64,000 nt of DNA. Source: Negativicutes bacterium. Lineage in GTDB: Bacteria > Bacillota_C > Negativicutes > Sporomusales_B > JARLHX01. The notes under the pieces were generated by a model that saw only the letters and a list, made by a program, of their open reading frames with translations, ran no database searches and was not told the DNA's origin. Of this stretch, positions 34,930 through 45,790 are shown piece by piece; position 1 is the stretch's first letter; every line of letters begins with the position of its first letter. Location of the stretch: the NCBI GenBank assembly GCA_031292035.1, contig JARLHX010000221.1, positions 5,773-69,772 on the forward strand, given 5' to 3'. Position numbers and translations under genes: made by a program.

Positions 34930-35156
34930 TGTTGCCGGAGTTTGACTCATTCGGCAAGACGCTGATGTTTTTCGGAGTCATCCTACTGATTGTCGGGGCG
35001 CTTGTTCATTTCGGCGGCAAGTACACCAGCCTGGGACGGTTGCCTGGCGACATCCGCATCGAAAAGGAGAATTTCAGTTTCTATTTTCCCATTGTCACCT
35101 CAATCCTGGTCAGTGTGATTCTGACTATTGTGCTCAACATATTTAGCAGGCGCTAG
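34929..35156 (+). CDS. DUF2905 family small membrane protein
   Basis: 75 residues, two TM helices (TLMFFGVILLIVGALVHFGG and IVTSILVSVILTIVLNIF) flanking the signature LGRLPGDIRIE. Function unknown. Overlaps the queH stop by 1 nt. Confidence 0.9.
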   Translation: MLPEFDSFGKTLMFFGVILLIVGALVHFGGKYTSLGRLPGDIRIEKENFSFYFPIVTSILVSVILTIVLNIFSRR

Positions 35157-35172
35157 AGCCAAAGGAGTAGTT

Positions 35173-36513
35173 ATGGGCAAAAAAATTCTGGTATGTTTCC
35201 TGCTGCTGCTGGGGATCGTTTCTACGGCGGTGGCTGATGCCGATGCCGACGCGGCAAGCACTGGGCCGATTCTCCGGGTGGGGCTGCTCGCCAATCAGAT
35301 CAATATCATTTTGTCAGCCGACGCTGATTATGTTTTGACTGATACGGCCACTGCAGAGACATTGGTTGAGTTTAAGGCAAAACAAAAGGCGGCATTGTCA
35401 ATAAAAAACAAGCAGATCACCATCAACGGCGCAGCGGTGGCTGCCCGTGAAATCAGCGTGACTGTCCGGGGGACCGGGCCGCAGATTACCGAAGTCAACA
35501 ATCGCCATTACCGGGGCGCCATCACCATCCATCCCACTCAGGGTAAAACCGGGTTGACGGCGGTGGATACCCTACCGCTGGAAGAGTATCTTTATGGCGT
35601 CATTCCCACAGAAATTTCTCCGGCCTGGCCGGTCGAGGCCATGAAGGCCCAGGCCGTGGCTTCCAGAACCTATGCTCTTTACAGTATGAAAAAATTTCAT
35701 GACGACGGCTATGATGTAAATACCTCCACCGATTGTCAGGTATACAAAGGCCGGGATATCGAGGACCCGCGGTCGACCAAGGCGGTAAACGACACCTTCG
35801 GCCAGGTCATCCTCTACCAGGGTAAGCTCATACCGGCGTTTTTTCACAGTGACGGCGGCGGCTATACTGAAAGCAGCGAAAACGTCTGGGGTAACTACGA
35901 ACCGTCCCTGCGCGGGGTAGTGGACTATGACCAGAAATCGCCTCACTACTACTGGAAAAAAGAGATGAAACCCCAGGAACTTGGCGATACCCTGCGGGCG
36001 GCCGGTTATGACGTCGGCACGTTGCAGGCTTTTGAACTGTCGGCGCTGACCAAGCAGCCGGTGAACGCCTCTGACCGGGGTGTGTCCGGCCGCTTAAAAA
36101 CCATTCGAATCATCGGTTCGACCGGCAGTGTCGAAGTGAGCGGCGCAAAATTCCGCAGTGCCCTCGGCCTGGATAGCACCTTGTTTGATATCAAGGTCGT
36201 CCTGCCAACCGAAAAATCCTTCAATGTCGACATCGTCGACAGCTATGGCAATATCGGCACCAAAGTCTTTGAAGTCAACGTGCCGCCGCTGCCGGAACGC
36301 AACCTGATCACCGATAAGCCCACCACCCGCCGGATTGGCGGCCGGGGCGACGAGACGGTTGTATTCAGCGGTTATGGCTGGGGGCACGGCCTGGGGCTCT
36401 CCCAGTGGGGTGCCAAGGCCATGGCGGAAAAGGCATCAGATGGTGACACCACATATTTCAAAGAGATATTGAAACACTATTATACAGGTGTGGATATCCA
36501 AAAGTCTTATTAA
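35173..36513 (+). CDS. spoIID: SpoIID/LytB-domain protein (stage II sporulation protein D-like)
   Basis: SpoIID is a lytic transglycosylase needed for engulfment of the forespore. ATG 35173 behind AAAGGAG gives 446 residues with a signal peptide ([17 protein letters not shown]). The SpoIID domain follows: [50 protein letters not shown] and [16 protein letters not shown]. Because this family also has non-sporulation (LytB-like) members, the exact role is less sure than the fold. Confidence 0.88.
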   Translation: MGKKILVCFLLLLGIVSTAVADADADAASTGPILRVGLLANQINIILSADADYVLTDTATAETLVEFKAKQKAALSIKNKQITINGAAVAAREISVTVRGTGPQITEVNNRHYRGAITIHPTQGKTGLTAVDTLPLEEYLYGVIPTEISPAWPVEAMKAQAVASRTYALYSMKKFHDDGYDVNTSTDCQVYKGRDIEDPRSTKAVNDTFGQVILYQGKLIPAFFHSDGGGYTESSENVWGNYEPSLRGVVDYDQKSPHYYWKKEMKPQELGDTLRAAGYDVGTLQAFELSALTKQPVNASDRGVSGRLKTIRIIGSTGSVEVSGAKFRSALGLDSTLFDIKVVLPTEKSFNVDIVDSYGNIGTKVFEVNVPPLPERNLITDKPTTRRIGGRGDETVVFSGYGWGHGLGLSQWGAKAMAEKASDGDTTYFKEILKHYYTGVDIQKSY

Positions 36514-36524
36514 GGGGCAGTTCC

Positions 36525-37544
36525 ATGCTATTATCCGATTTTGATTATCACTTGCCGGAAGAGCTGATCGCACAGCAGCCGGCTGACATCCGCGACCATT
36601 CCCGCCTGCTGGTGCTTGATCGCACCACCGGGGCCCTAAGCCATCGCCTGTTTTTCGATCTGCCGCAGTACCTTGCCGCAGGCGATACCTTGGTATTCAA
36701 CGACACCCGGGTCATTCCGGCGCGGCTGATCGGGATCAAGGCCGGTACCGGCGCCAAGGTGGAGGTCTTTTTGCTCCACCGGCTGGATGCTGATCGCTGG
36801 GAAGCCCTGGTCAAGCCCGGCCGCAAACTCAGACCAGGCACTATGGTCGAATTCAACGCCGAATTGTCGTGCGAAATACTTGCTGTTACCGACTTTGGCG
36901 GACGCATCGTCCGCTTTGTTTTTGACGGGATTTTTGAAGAAATTCTCGACCAGCTGGGGGAAACGCCGCTGCCTCCTTATATCCATGCCAAGCTGGCCGA
37001 CAAGGAGCGCTACCAGACAGTCTATGCCCGCGAGCGCGGCTCGGCCGCGGCGCCGACGGCGGGACTGCATTTTACCCCCGAGCTGTTGGCTGGGCTGAAG
37101 GAAAAAGGGGTCAATCTGGCGTTTGTTACCCTGCATGTTGGCCTTGGGACCTTCCGGCCGGTGAGTGTCGACGATGTTACCAGCCATAAAATGCACCGGG
37201 AATTCTACTCTGTTCCGGCCGAGACTGCCGATATCGTTAATCGCACTCGGGCGCGGGGCGGGCGGATTATTGCCGTCGGCACCACCGCGGTGCGGACGCT
37301 GGAAACGGCGTCTGCCTCCGGAGTTTTGGAGGCAGGCAGCGGCTGGACCGAGATTTTCATCTACCCAGGCTATGAATTCAAGATGGTCGACGCCCTTGTT
37401 ACCAACTTTCACCTGCCCAAGTCTACCCTGCTGATGCTCATCAGCGCCCTCGCCGGGCGGGACAAGGTACTTGCCGCCTATCGCGAAGCGGTGGCCCAGC
37501 AATACCGCTTCTTCAGCTTCGGCGACGCCATGCTGATTGAGTGA
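36525..37544 (+). CDS. queA: S-adenosylmethionine:tRNA ribosyltransferase-isomerase QueA
   Basis: QueA adds the epoxycyclopentane ring from SAM to preQ1 in tRNA. 339 residues with the family starts [21 protein letters not shown] in outline ([14 protein letters not shown]), [22 protein letters not shown] and [18 protein letters not shown]. Eleven nt after spoIID with GGGGCAG upstream. Confidence 0.96.
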   Translation: MLLSDFDYHLPEELIAQQPADIRDHSRLLVLDRTTGALSHRLFFDLPQYLAAGDTLVFNDTRVIPARLIGIKAGTGAKVEVFLLHRLDADRWEALVKPGRKLRPGTMVEFNAELSCEILAVTDFGGRIVRFVFDGIFEEILDQLGETPLPPYIHAKLADKERYQTVYARERGSAAAPTAGLHFTPELLAGLKEKGVNLAFVTLHVGLGTFRPVSVDDVTSHKMHREFYSVPAETADIVNRTRARGGRIIAVGTTAVRTLETASASGVLEAGSGWTEIFIYPGYEFKMVDALVTNFHLPKSTLLMLISALAGRDKVLAAYREAVAQQYRFFSFGDAMLIE

Positions 37545-37636
37545 TGCAGTATTTTGGATAAAGAAAAAACCACATTGTGCGGCAAGGGCCGATACAACAT
37601 GGTCAGTTATTGAATCAGAGATGTTAGGGTGCAGTG

Positions 37637-38380
37637 TCAATCGCCTGGCGTGACAGGTTCGGGTGCCGCAGCAGCGGGAGCGCGACTTTTTATTGATTCC
37701 AGCCGCAAAAACAGCAGGAGTAGGACAACCTGGCTGAAGCCTTCGAAGGCCGCATCTAAAATGGCGGTTGGCACAAGGAGCAACAGGTTATCGGGAAAAA
37801 TGAACACAATTAGTACGCCCCAGATATACTCAACCGCGATTCTGGCAATTGTCAGTAATACCAACATTCCAAATACAGTCCACCAATGACCTTCAACCAA
37901 GCTTTTACTGTAGCGAAGAGCGGCCATGCCGCGAAAGTCCCGCAAGATAACAGCTTGCAACGCAAATAAATAAAATACTCCCATGATAATCCCAGGGATT
38001 ATAACCAGCAGGAACGCTACCAATAGGATGACTGCAGCAATGGAACAGGTCATCGCAGCAGCTGCCGATTTGGTTCGCACGGTGCTCATTATTGCAGACC
38101 ATTTGACGGTTTCGCCGTGTACAATGCTGGCAAGTAACTGAATCAGCGCACAGGATACCAATACATAGAGGACGAAATAAAGGATGAACCATCCAATAGA
38201 AGATAGCGTAAGATTTTGTTTGTCGATCAAGAGGTCTTTGAAATAAGGCGGCACTGTAATCAGCAGTGAAGCTATCACAATGAGGATTGGATGGCGGGAG
38301 AAGATCCCCCAACCGAGGCGGAAAATTTGCGTGACCGACAGGTCTTCAGCAGCAGAAATCTGCTCATTGTATGTAACCAA
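37637..38380 (-). CDS. Multi-pass membrane protein on the opposite strand
   Basis: TTG 38380 lies 6 nt after GGAGGTGCGCC, giving 247 residues. Six or so hydrophobic segments, e.g. ILIVIASLLITVPPYF, WFILYFVLYVLVSCALIQLL, IAAVILLVAFLLVIIPGIIM, YLFALQAVIL, VFGMLVLLTIARIAVEYIW and FSQVVLLLLFLRLE. The layout with an RYSKSLVEGHWW loop recalls the DUF975/GPDPase-membrane-domain group. Function unknown. It sits between queA and tgt, which are usually adjacent, and is read against them. Confidence 0.7.
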   Translation of the reverse strand: MVTYNEQISAAEDLSVTQIFRLGWGIFSRHPILIVIASLLITVPPYFKDLLIDKQNLTLSSIGWFILYFVLYVLVSCALIQLLASIVHGETVKWSAIMSTVRTKSAAAAMTCSIAAVILLVAFLLVIIPGIIMGVFYLFALQAVILRDFRGMAALRYSKSLVEGHWWTVFGMLVLLTIARIAVEYIWGVLIVFIFPDNLLLLVPTAILDAAFEGFSQVVLLLLFLRLESIKSRAPAAAAPEPVTPGD

Positions 38381-38428
38381 GGCGCACCTCCAAAACCACT
38401 TCAATTCTCAACAAAATATTCCGTTATA

Positions 38429-39605
<1,177 letters not shown>

Positions 39606-39665
39606 AGGATTTCGACCCAGGGTGTGGAATATATCGAAAAGACAAATTAAGGGAGGTGAATTTGC

Positions 39666-39965
39666 TTGGCAATTCCAGACGACATTCTGCAAATGATCAA
39701 TGCTTCCTGGCCTTTTCTTCTGATGATGGTTATTTTCTATTTCCTGTTCTATCGCCCACAGAAAAAAGAGCAGCAGAAGCGCAATGAACTGCTTAACAGC
39801 CTGAAAAAAGGGGACCGCATCATTACTGCCGGCGGCATGTACGGGACTATTACCGCCCTTTCCGAAAAGACGGTCACCATCCAGGTGGCTGACAAGGTGC
39901 AGGTCGATTTCTCGCGGAGCTCGGTGACGGGTTTCCAGAATTCGAACAAGAACAGCGACAAGTAA
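39666..39965 (+). CDS. yajC: Preprotein translocase subunit YajC
   Basis: 99 residues from TTG 39666, 6 nt after GGAGGTG. One N-terminal TM (FLLMMVIFYFLFYRPQKKEQ) and the YajC body LLNSLKKGDRIITAGGMYGTI. YajC associates with SecDF, whose genes lie 2.4 kb downstream. Confidence 0.94.
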   Translation: MAIPDDILQMINASWPFLLMMVIFYFLFYRPQKKEQQKRNELLNSLKKGDRIITAGGMYGTITALSEKTVTIQVADKVQVDFSRSSVTGFQNSNKNSDK

Positions 39966-39967
39966 GT

Positions 39968-40567
39968 ATGACACACGAGGCCGCACGAGCGGAAAAGCAG
40001 CGGCTGCGCCAAGAAATATTGGAAAAGCGGCGTAGCCTCACTCCAGAGCAGGTGGCGGACGGCAGCAGTCGAATCGCCGCTGATTTTTGCGCCTGGCCGG
40101 TGTATCTGGCTGCAAATACCATCATGATTTACCTGGCCATGGCGGACGAGCCCCAGACAGATGGTCTGATCGTTGACGCCCTGGCGTGGGGAAAACAGGT
40201 GTGTGTACCCGTTCTGACAGAGAAATACGGTGTGATGACCGCCGCCGAAATCACCGGCCTTGAGGGTTTGGTGACCGGCCGGCTGGGCCTTAAAATGCCT
40301 GACCCGGCCTCAGCCAGACCAGTTTGCCCTGCCACCATCGATCTGGTGGTGGTGCCGGGTGTGGCTTTTGATTCAAGCGGCAACCGACTTGGTATGGGCG
40401 CCGGCTACTACGACCGTTTTCTGGCTGAGGCCAGCAACGGCGTGCGGCTCGGGCTGGCCTGGTCGTGGCAGCTCGCCGCAAGGGTTCCCAGTGAAGATTT
40501 CGATATCAAGATGCACTATCTGTTGACGGAAGGTGGCTTTTTATCCTGCGGCCGGGGCGGAGGATGA
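39968..40567 (+). CDS. 5-formyltetrahydrofolate cyclo-ligase
   Basis: Converts 5-formyl-THF to 5,10-methenyl-THF with ATP. 199 residues, ATG two nt after the yajC stop. Family motifs: RLRQEILEKRRSLTPEQ, VVPGVAFDSSGNRLGMGAGYYDRFL and the ATP-binding Lys/Arg positions near the N-terminus. Confidence 0.93.
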   Translation: MTHEAARAEKQRLRQEILEKRRSLTPEQVADGSSRIAADFCAWPVYLAANTIMIYLAMADEPQTDGLIVDALAWGKQVCVPVLTEKYGVMTAAEITGLEGLVTGRLGLKMPDPASARPVCPATIDLVVVPGVAFDSSGNRLGMGAGYYDRFLAEASNGVRLGLAWSWQLAARVPSEDFDIKMHYLLTEGGFLSCGRGGG

Positions 40568-40598
40568 TCGAGCGCCGTGCAGGCTCAGGGAATGGGTT

Positions 40599-41303
40599 AT
40601 GGAGATTAAAGTTGGTATCGCTAAAATCAATAAATACGCGGTGGCCGATTGTGGAGACAGTGTAGAAGTGGCAGAACGACCACGTGGTGGTATTTCTGCC
40701 ATTTTAGCTGATGGTCAGGGCAGCGGAAAATCGGCCAAGATTACCAGTGGCCTTGTTGTGGCGCGGGCGGCGGCCCTTATCACCGAAGGGGCGCGCGACG
40801 GCGCGGTGGCCAGGGCAGTCCACGACTATCTTTACACCATCAAGGACGGCAAAGTTTCGTCCACCCTCGCCATTCTCAGCGCCGATCTGGAGACTGAGAC
40901 AGTGGTTTTTTCCCGCAATTCCAACTGCCCGGTACTGGTTAAAGGATTATATGGTATTGACAGTTATGACGACGAAGTCAATCCGATCGGCGTTCATAAA
41001 CATATGAAGCCGTTGATGAATCAAATCCCCCTCGAAGTGGGCACAATTGTGGTAACATACTCCGACGGCATTCAAGCAGCCGGACGGAAGAGGGGCAATC
41101 CCATGCAGCTGGACAAGATCTTCCGCTATATAACCGAAAATGAGCCGGAGGACGTGGATTTTATCGCCCAAAGCATTCTTGAATATGCTCTGGAACTCGA
41201 CGAATATCGTGCCGGAGACGATATGACGGTGGTGGCTTTGGGGATTTCGGGGCGGGAGTCGGCCTACAAGATTCAGCGGATTAGCGTTTCTTTTCCGTAT
41301 TAA
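40599..41303 (+). CDS. SpoIIE-type PP2C phosphatase (small form)
   Basis: 234 residues from ATG 40599. Carries the metal-binding motifs ILADGQGSGKSAKI, YSDGIQAAGRK and AGDDMTVVALGI, so a stand-alone phosphatase domain of the SpoIIE/RsbU class. No TM and no regulatory domain. The ribosome-binding site is weak. It heads a tight three-gene set with the P-loop and HD genes; the target is unknown. Confidence 0.82.
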   Translation: MEIKVGIAKINKYAVADCGDSVEVAERPRGGISAILADGQGSGKSAKITSGLVVARAAALITEGARDGAVARAVHDYLYTIKDGKVSSTLAILSADLETETVVFSRNSNCPVLVKGLYGIDSYDDEVNPIGVHKHMKPLMNQIPLEVGTIVVTYSDGIQAAGRKRGNPMQLDKIFRYITENEPEDVDFIAQSILEYALELDEYRAGDDMTVVALGISGRESAYKIQRISVSFPY

Positions 41304-41315
41304 GTGGGTGATACT

Positions 41316-41654
41316 ATGCGGGTTGTTGTAAGCGGCCCCTGCGCGTCAGGCAAGACTACCCTGGTGGCCGGCCTCACGGCACGGGGTATAGAGGCGTACA
41401 ATGTGGCTCAGGAACATTCCGGCGTTCCAACCTTGTGGCGGAGAAAAAACCCTGATGTCCTGGTGCTGCTTGATGCTACCCTGCCGGTTATCCGCACACG
41501 GCGCAACGTCCCCTGGGGCGAAGAAAGGCTGACGGCCCAGCGCCTGCGTCTGCGCGACGCCCGCCAGAACGCTGATCTCTATATTGACACAGATCCCCTT
41601 ACCCGGGAAGAAGTCGTCGAGAGAGTATTAGAGCATATCAAGGAGAGACACTGA
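41316..41654 (+). CDS. Small P-loop NTPase, 112 aa
   Basis: ATG 41316 after GTGGGTGAT. Walker A GPCASGKTTL near residues 7-16, a hydrophobic strand VLVLLDATLPVI, and a basic helix (RTRRNVPWGEERLTAQRLRLRDARQ, here in parts: RTRRNVPWGEERL and RLRLRDARQ). It resembles nucleotide or small-molecule kinases of about this size, but no substrate is identifiable. One nt before the HD-domain gene. Confidence 0.75.
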   Translation: MRVVVSGPCASGKTTLVAGLTARGIEAYNVAQEHSGVPTLWRRKNPDVLVLLDATLPVIRTRRNVPWGEERLTAQRLRLRDARQNADLYIDTDPLTREEVVERVLEHIKERH

Positions 41655-41655
41655 C

Positions 41656-42318
41656 ATGCTAATTACTGAAGCTAATTTGAAGCAGGATCATGAAGTCCAA
41701 GTGTATCTCGCCAGCGGCACCGAATATCTCCGCCAAATGGGCTTTACCGAGCACGGCGATCGGCACGCCTCCATTGTTGCCAAGTTTTCCCGCCGGGTAC
41801 TGGAAAGTCTGTCTTATAGCGAACGAGACTGTGAGCTAGCGGCCATCGCCGGGTATCTTCACGATATTGCCAACATGGTCAACCGCTTCAACCATGGCGG
41901 CAACGGTGCGATGATGGCCCACAGCATTCTCAGGCGGCTCGAGATGCCGCCGGAAGAGATCGCGCTGGTGGTGTCAGCCATCGGCAACCATGAGGAAGAG
42001 CGGGGTAATGCTGTCAATCATGTGGCCTCGGCCCTTATTCTTGCCGACAAGTCTGATGTGCACCGTTCCCGGGTGACCAATCGCGATTTTGCCAAGTTTG
42101 AAATCCACGACCGGGTCAACTATGCGGCGGTAAGCAGCGAACTCCTTGTGGACAAGGAGAAGGAGACCATCTCCCTCAAGCTGGTAATTGATACCGACAT
42201 CTGCCCGGTTATGGAATATTTCGAGATTTTTCTTGAACGGATGATCATGTGCCGACGGGCAGCCGAGTTTCTCAAGTGCCGGTTTAAACTCATAATCAAC
42301 GAAAATGAACTGCTTTAG
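41656..42318 (+). CDS. HD-domain phosphohydrolase
   Basis: 220 residues with an HD metal site: H near GDRHASIVAKF, LHDIANMVN (His-Asp pair), HGGNGAMMAHSI and IGNHEEERG, then ILADKSDVHRSR. HD proteins hydrolyse phosphate esters, often nucleotides. The combination with a P-loop protein and a phosphatase upstream suggests a phospho-signalling or nucleotide role (inference). Often found before secDF in related bacteria. Confidence 0.82.
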   Translation: MLITEANLKQDHEVQVYLASGTEYLRQMGFTEHGDRHASIVAKFSRRVLESLSYSERDCELAAIAGYLHDIANMVNRFNHGGNGAMMAHSILRRLEMPPEEIALVVSAIGNHEEERGNAVNHVASALILADKSDVHRSRVTNRDFAKFEIHDRVNYAAVSSELLVDKEKETISLKLVIDTDICPVMEYFEIFLERMIMCRRAAEFLKCRFKLIINENELL

Positions 42319-42332
42319 CCTGTTGCCAGTCG

Positions 42333-42362
42333 TTGACAGGGCAGCAGCCGAAGGGATATAAT
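42333..42362 (+). promoter_or_regulatory. Sigma-A promoter of secDF
   Basis: Consensus TTGACA (42333-42338) and TATAAT (42357-42362), 18-bp spacer, 43 bp before secD. Confidence 0.8.
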
Positions 42363-42404
42363 GGATTTTAGTGCATAAGAGACTTAGGATTGGAGGAGAA
42401 ATCC

Positions 42405-43610
42405 TTGAGATGGGGCAATCTAGCTAAATTTTTAGTTGTCGCGCTGGCGATCATCGTAGGCTTCGGGGTGTTCATATCCCCGCTGGCCATGTCCATCAAA
42501 CAGGGACTAGACCTGCAAGGCGGCACCCATGTTGTCATGGAGGCCGTGGACACACCGGACGCGCCGGTGAATGAAGACGCCATGCAGCGGTTGGTCCGGG
42601 TTATTGAACGCCGGGTCAACGAAATGGGCCTTACTGAGCCCATTATTCAGCGCCAGGGAGAACGGCGCATTATTGTCGAACTGCCGGGGGTCAAGGACCC
42701 TGAGGCAGCGATCGCTCTGATCGGCAAGACGGCCATGCTGGAGTTTAAGGACGAAAGCGGGACGACTCAGCTAACAGGCAAAGACCTAAAAGACGCCAAG
42801 GCGCAGATTGATAACAATAACCGCAATCTTGTCGCCCTGGAATTCACCGATGAAGGCGGCAAAAAATTCGCTGATCTCACTGCCAAGAATGTCGGTAAAC
42901 AGATCGGCATCCTGTTGGACAAGCAGATGCTGACAAATCCGGTGGTCAATGAACCCATCCCCAACGGCAAGGCCATCATCACCGGCCAGCGGACCCTGGA
43001 GGAAGCGCAGCAGATCGCGCTCTTGCTCCGTTCCGGCGCACTGCCTGTCAAAGTTGACATTATCGAGACCCGTACCGTGGGACCCACCCTTGGTCAGGAT
43101 TCCAAGGAAAAAAGCCAAGTGGCTTTCGCCATCGCTATTGTTGCGATCATTATCTTCATGCTTTTGTTTTACCGCATGTCCGGGTTGGTGGCCAACATCG
43201 CCCTGACGCTGTATGTCCTCTTGCTGCTCTTCTGTTTGAAAATGCTCAACGCAACGATGACCCTGCCTGGTATCGCGGGCATCATATTGTCGATGGGTAT
43301 GGCGGTTGACGCCAACGTACTGATTTTTGAGCGCTTCAAAGAGGAATATCGCGCAGGAAAGACCCTGCGGGCGGCCATGGATGCCGGGTTTGACCGGGCA
43401 TTCAGGACGATTATTGACGCCAATACCACCACCTTTATCGCTGCAGCGGTACTGTACGCTATGGGTACCGGCCCGATCAAAGGCTTTGCCATCAACCTTG
43501 GCCTAGGCATTATCCTGGGCATCCTTACCGCGGTTTTTGTTACAAAATTCTTACTGAAGTCGCTGATGAACTCCAATGCCTTCAAAAGCGGCAAAGTATT
43601 TGGGGCATAG
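42405..43610 (+). CDS. secD: Protein translocase subunit SecD
   Basis: SecDF uses the proton gradient to pull exported proteins out of SecYEG. TTG 42405 is 6 nt after GGAGGAG, giving 401 residues. N-terminal TM, GLDLQGGTHVVMEAV, the P1 domain, and five TMs at the C-terminus with LPGIAGIILSMGMAVDANVL (the D and N of the proton path) and ANTTTFIAA. secF follows 14 nt later. Confidence 0.96.
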   Translation: MRWGNLAKFLVVALAIIVGFGVFISPLAMSIKQGLDLQGGTHVVMEAVDTPDAPVNEDAMQRLVRVIERRVNEMGLTEPIIQRQGERRIIVELPGVKDPEAAIALIGKTAMLEFKDESGTTQLTGKDLKDAKAQIDNNNRNLVALEFTDEGGKKFADLTAKNVGKQIGILLDKQMLTNPVVNEPIPNGKAIITGQRTLEEAQQIALLLRSGALPVKVDIIETRTVGPTLGQDSKEKSQVAFAIAIVAIIIFMLLFYRMSGLVANIALTLYVLLLLFCLKMLNATMTLPGIAGIILSMGMAVDANVLIFERFKEEYRAGKTLRAAMDAGFDRAFRTIIDANTTTFIAAAVLYAMGTGPIKGFAINLGLGIILGILTAVFVTKFLLKSLMNSNAFKSGKVFGA

Positions 43611-43624
43611 GGGGTGGATGAGAA

Positions 43625-44536
43625 ATGACATATAAGTTTGACATTATCGGCAAGCGTTATTGGTTTTTCCTGCTTTCCGCCCTCATCGTCATTCCGGGCC
43701 TGATTTCTATTGCTGTTCAGGGCTTTAACCTGGGTATCGACTTTACCGGCGGCACTATGCTGGACCTGAAATTCGCCCGTGCGGTAACGGTAAGCGAAGT
43801 TCGGGAAGTTCTCAAAGATGTCCATCTGGAAAACAGCACCATCCAGCTGGCCTCCACCAGCGGAGAAGCTTCGCCCAACGTATTCATCCGTACCCGGGTG
43901 CTGGAAGAAAACGAGCGTATCGAAATCCTCAGTGATCTTCAGAAAAAAATCGGCCCTTATGACGTACTGCGTGTCGAAAAGGTCGGCGCCATCATCGGCA
44001 CCGAGCTGACCCGCCAAGCCCTCATTGCGCTGATTGTAGCCTGGGCGCTGATGATCCTCTATATCAGCTGGCGGTTTGAGCACAAGTTCGCCGTCTCCGG
44101 TGTGCTGGCCATCCTCCATGACATCATTGTCGTGATGGGCATCTTTTCGCTATTGCACAGGGAGATCGACGCCTCTTTCGTGGCCGCCATCCTGACCATT
44201 GCCGGTTATTCGATCAATGACACCATCGTCATTTTCGACCGGATCAGGGAAAACCTGAAAACTCACAAGAAAACCGAGACCTTCCAGGAACTGGTCAACC
44301 GCAGCATCTGGCAGACCATGACCCGATCGATTTATACCGTTCTGACTGTGCTGTTCGCCACCGCCTCGCTCTATTTCTTCGGCGGCGAGACAACCAAAGG
44401 CTTTGCCCTGGCTCTCTTGATCGGCTTTACCAGCGGCGCGTATTCGTCCATCTTTAACGCCAGCCCCATCTGGGTGACCTGGAAAGAGTGGGAAGAACGC
44501 CGCCGGATCGCGGTCAAGACCAAAGGCGCGAAGTAA
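43625..44536 (+). CDS. secF: Protein translocase subunit SecF
   Basis: 303 residues with GIDFTGGTMLDLKF near the N-terminus, six TMs and the conserved AAILTIAGYSINDTIVIFDR segment. Separate secD and secF genes, unlike the fused secDF of Bacillus. A terminator follows at 44555. Confidence 0.96.
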   Translation: MTYKFDIIGKRYWFFLLSALIVIPGLISIAVQGFNLGIDFTGGTMLDLKFARAVTVSEVREVLKDVHLENSTIQLASTSGEASPNVFIRTRVLEENERIEILSDLQKKIGPYDVLRVEKVGAIIGTELTRQALIALIVAWALMILYISWRFEHKFAVSGVLAILHDIIVVMGIFSLLHREIDASFVAAILTIAGYSINDTIVIFDRIRENLKTHKKTETFQELVNRSIWQTMTRSIYTVLTVLFATASLYFFGGETTKGFALALLIGFTSGAYSSIFNASPIWVTWKEWEERRRIAVKTKGAK

Positions 44537-44554
44537 ATCCAAATCGATAACAGT

Positions 44555-44588
44555 AAAAGAGGCAGGGATTTCTCCCGCCTCTTTTTTG
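44555..44588 (+). terminator. Terminator of secDF
   Basis: AAAAGAGGC(A)GGGA pairs with TCCCGCCTCTTTT with one bulged A, ending in a T-run. Confidence 0.85.
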
Positions 44589-44690
44589 TTTGTCCGGAAA
44601 ATATTTATATACACCCGGCAGCGGTGAATATTGCGCCAGACGCGGTCAGCGCTTAGTATAAAGATAAACGAAATGACAGGCAGGTGATTG

Positions 44691-45488
44691 ATGGTGAACA
44701 GCATCCTTCTCAGGCTGGAACAGCTAGGTTTTTCCTCCTATGAGGCCAAGGCCTATCTGGCGCTCCTGCGCAAGCACCCGGCCAACGGTTATGAGGTTAG
44801 CAAAATATCACGGATTCCGGTAGCTAAAATCTACGATACCTTAAACCGGCTAAAGGTCAAGGGCGCGGTGGCGGAAAGTGGAACCGACCAGGGGAAATAC
44901 TATCCTGTGCCGCCGGAAGCGCTGATGAATAAGCTGAAACAAGATCTGACCGGCATGATGGAAGATCTGGAGGTCAGCCTGAAAGAGGTCGAGCCCCTGC
45001 CGGACATCGAACTGACGATGAATCTGTCCGGTTATGAGATCCTGGTGGACAAATTGCACCAGCTCATTGTCAACGCCCGTCAGTCGCTGCTGGTGTCGCT
45101 GTGGCCGGCGGAGGCGCAGCTTCTGGCTGATGATATCGTCGCAGCGGAAAAACGGGGTGTCACGGTGGTGTGCGGGGTATTTGGCGCTATGAACCTGGCG
45201 GTTGCCCATACAGTGAATCTCGAGAACTGCGGCCGGTCATCCGAGGACCGCCTGGGCAACCGACTGACGGTGGCGGTTGCTGACGCAACAGAGGTGGTCA
45301 TCGGCGAGATCGGCGGCGAAGGCGGTGAGGGAATCTGGACCACAACGCCGGCCATCGTTCTGGTGGCGAAGGAATATGTCAAACACGATATATGGGGTCA
45401 TTTTTTGATAGAGGCTCTGGGCGAAGAAAAGTTTGCCGGTCTCTGCCGGGAAAATTCACTATTGTCGTATTTAATAAAACAACGCTAG
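44691..45488 (+). CDS. TrmB family transcriptional regulator
   Basis: 265 residues. N-terminal winged helix (RLEQLGFSSYEAKAYLALL, then ISRIPVAKIYDTLNRLKVKG), a linking helix, and the C-terminal TrmB sensor domain (from about residue 105) with LLVSLWPAEAQ. TrmB regulators usually sense sugars; here no sugar transporter is near. Starts ATG 44691 (GTG 44694 possible), AGGTGATT upstream. The next gene begins 11 nt later. Confidence 0.85.
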   Translation: MVNSILLRLEQLGFSSYEAKAYLALLRKHPANGYEVSKISRIPVAKIYDTLNRLKVKGAVAESGTDQGKYYPVPPEALMNKLKQDLTGMMEDLEVSLKEVEPLPDIELTMNLSGYEILVDKLHQLIVNARQSLLVSLWPAEAQLLADDIVAAEKRGVTVVCGVFGAMNLAVAHTVNLENCGRSSEDRLGNRLTVAVADATEVVIGEIGGEGGEGIWTTTPAIVLVAKEYVKHDIWGHFLIEALGEEKFAGLCRENSLLSYLIKQR

Positions 45489-45499
45489 GAGGGGTATTT

Positions 45500-45790
45500 A
45501 TGGCTGATTTAAAGATTACCGCCACTGCGGTGCAGGGCAAGTGCTCTGCCGGAATCAAAGCCGGTGACAAAATCGTCCTGCGGGGTGCTACCGTGTCCTT
45601 GGAGGAAAGCGACTGTATCTGCGGCTTTGCCTTTGCCAACATCTATCCGGCAGTATTTGCCGCCCGCCTCGGCCACGACCTGAAAGACCTCGGTCTGACC
45701 ACGCGGACGGTGCAGTGCATCGATCCCGGTCCACCCTACAGCGAGGGCGGCACTGTCCATTTCCAGATTGAGGCCATCGAGCCGCGATGA
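45500..45790 (+). CDS. TIGR04076 family protein, 96 aa
   Basis: ATG 45500 follows AGGAGGGGTATTT. Features ITATAVQGKCSAGIKAGDK, CICGFAFANIYPAVFAARLG and FQIEAIEP match the small TIGR04076 family, common in anaerobes and of unknown function. Cysteines C15 and the CIC pair may bind metal. Overlaps the transporter start by 4 nt. Confidence 0.8.
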   Translation: MADLKITATAVQGKCSAGIKAGDKIVLRGATVSLEESDCICGFAFANIYPAVFAARLGHDLKDLGLTTRTVQCIDPGPPYSEGGTVHFQIEAIEPR

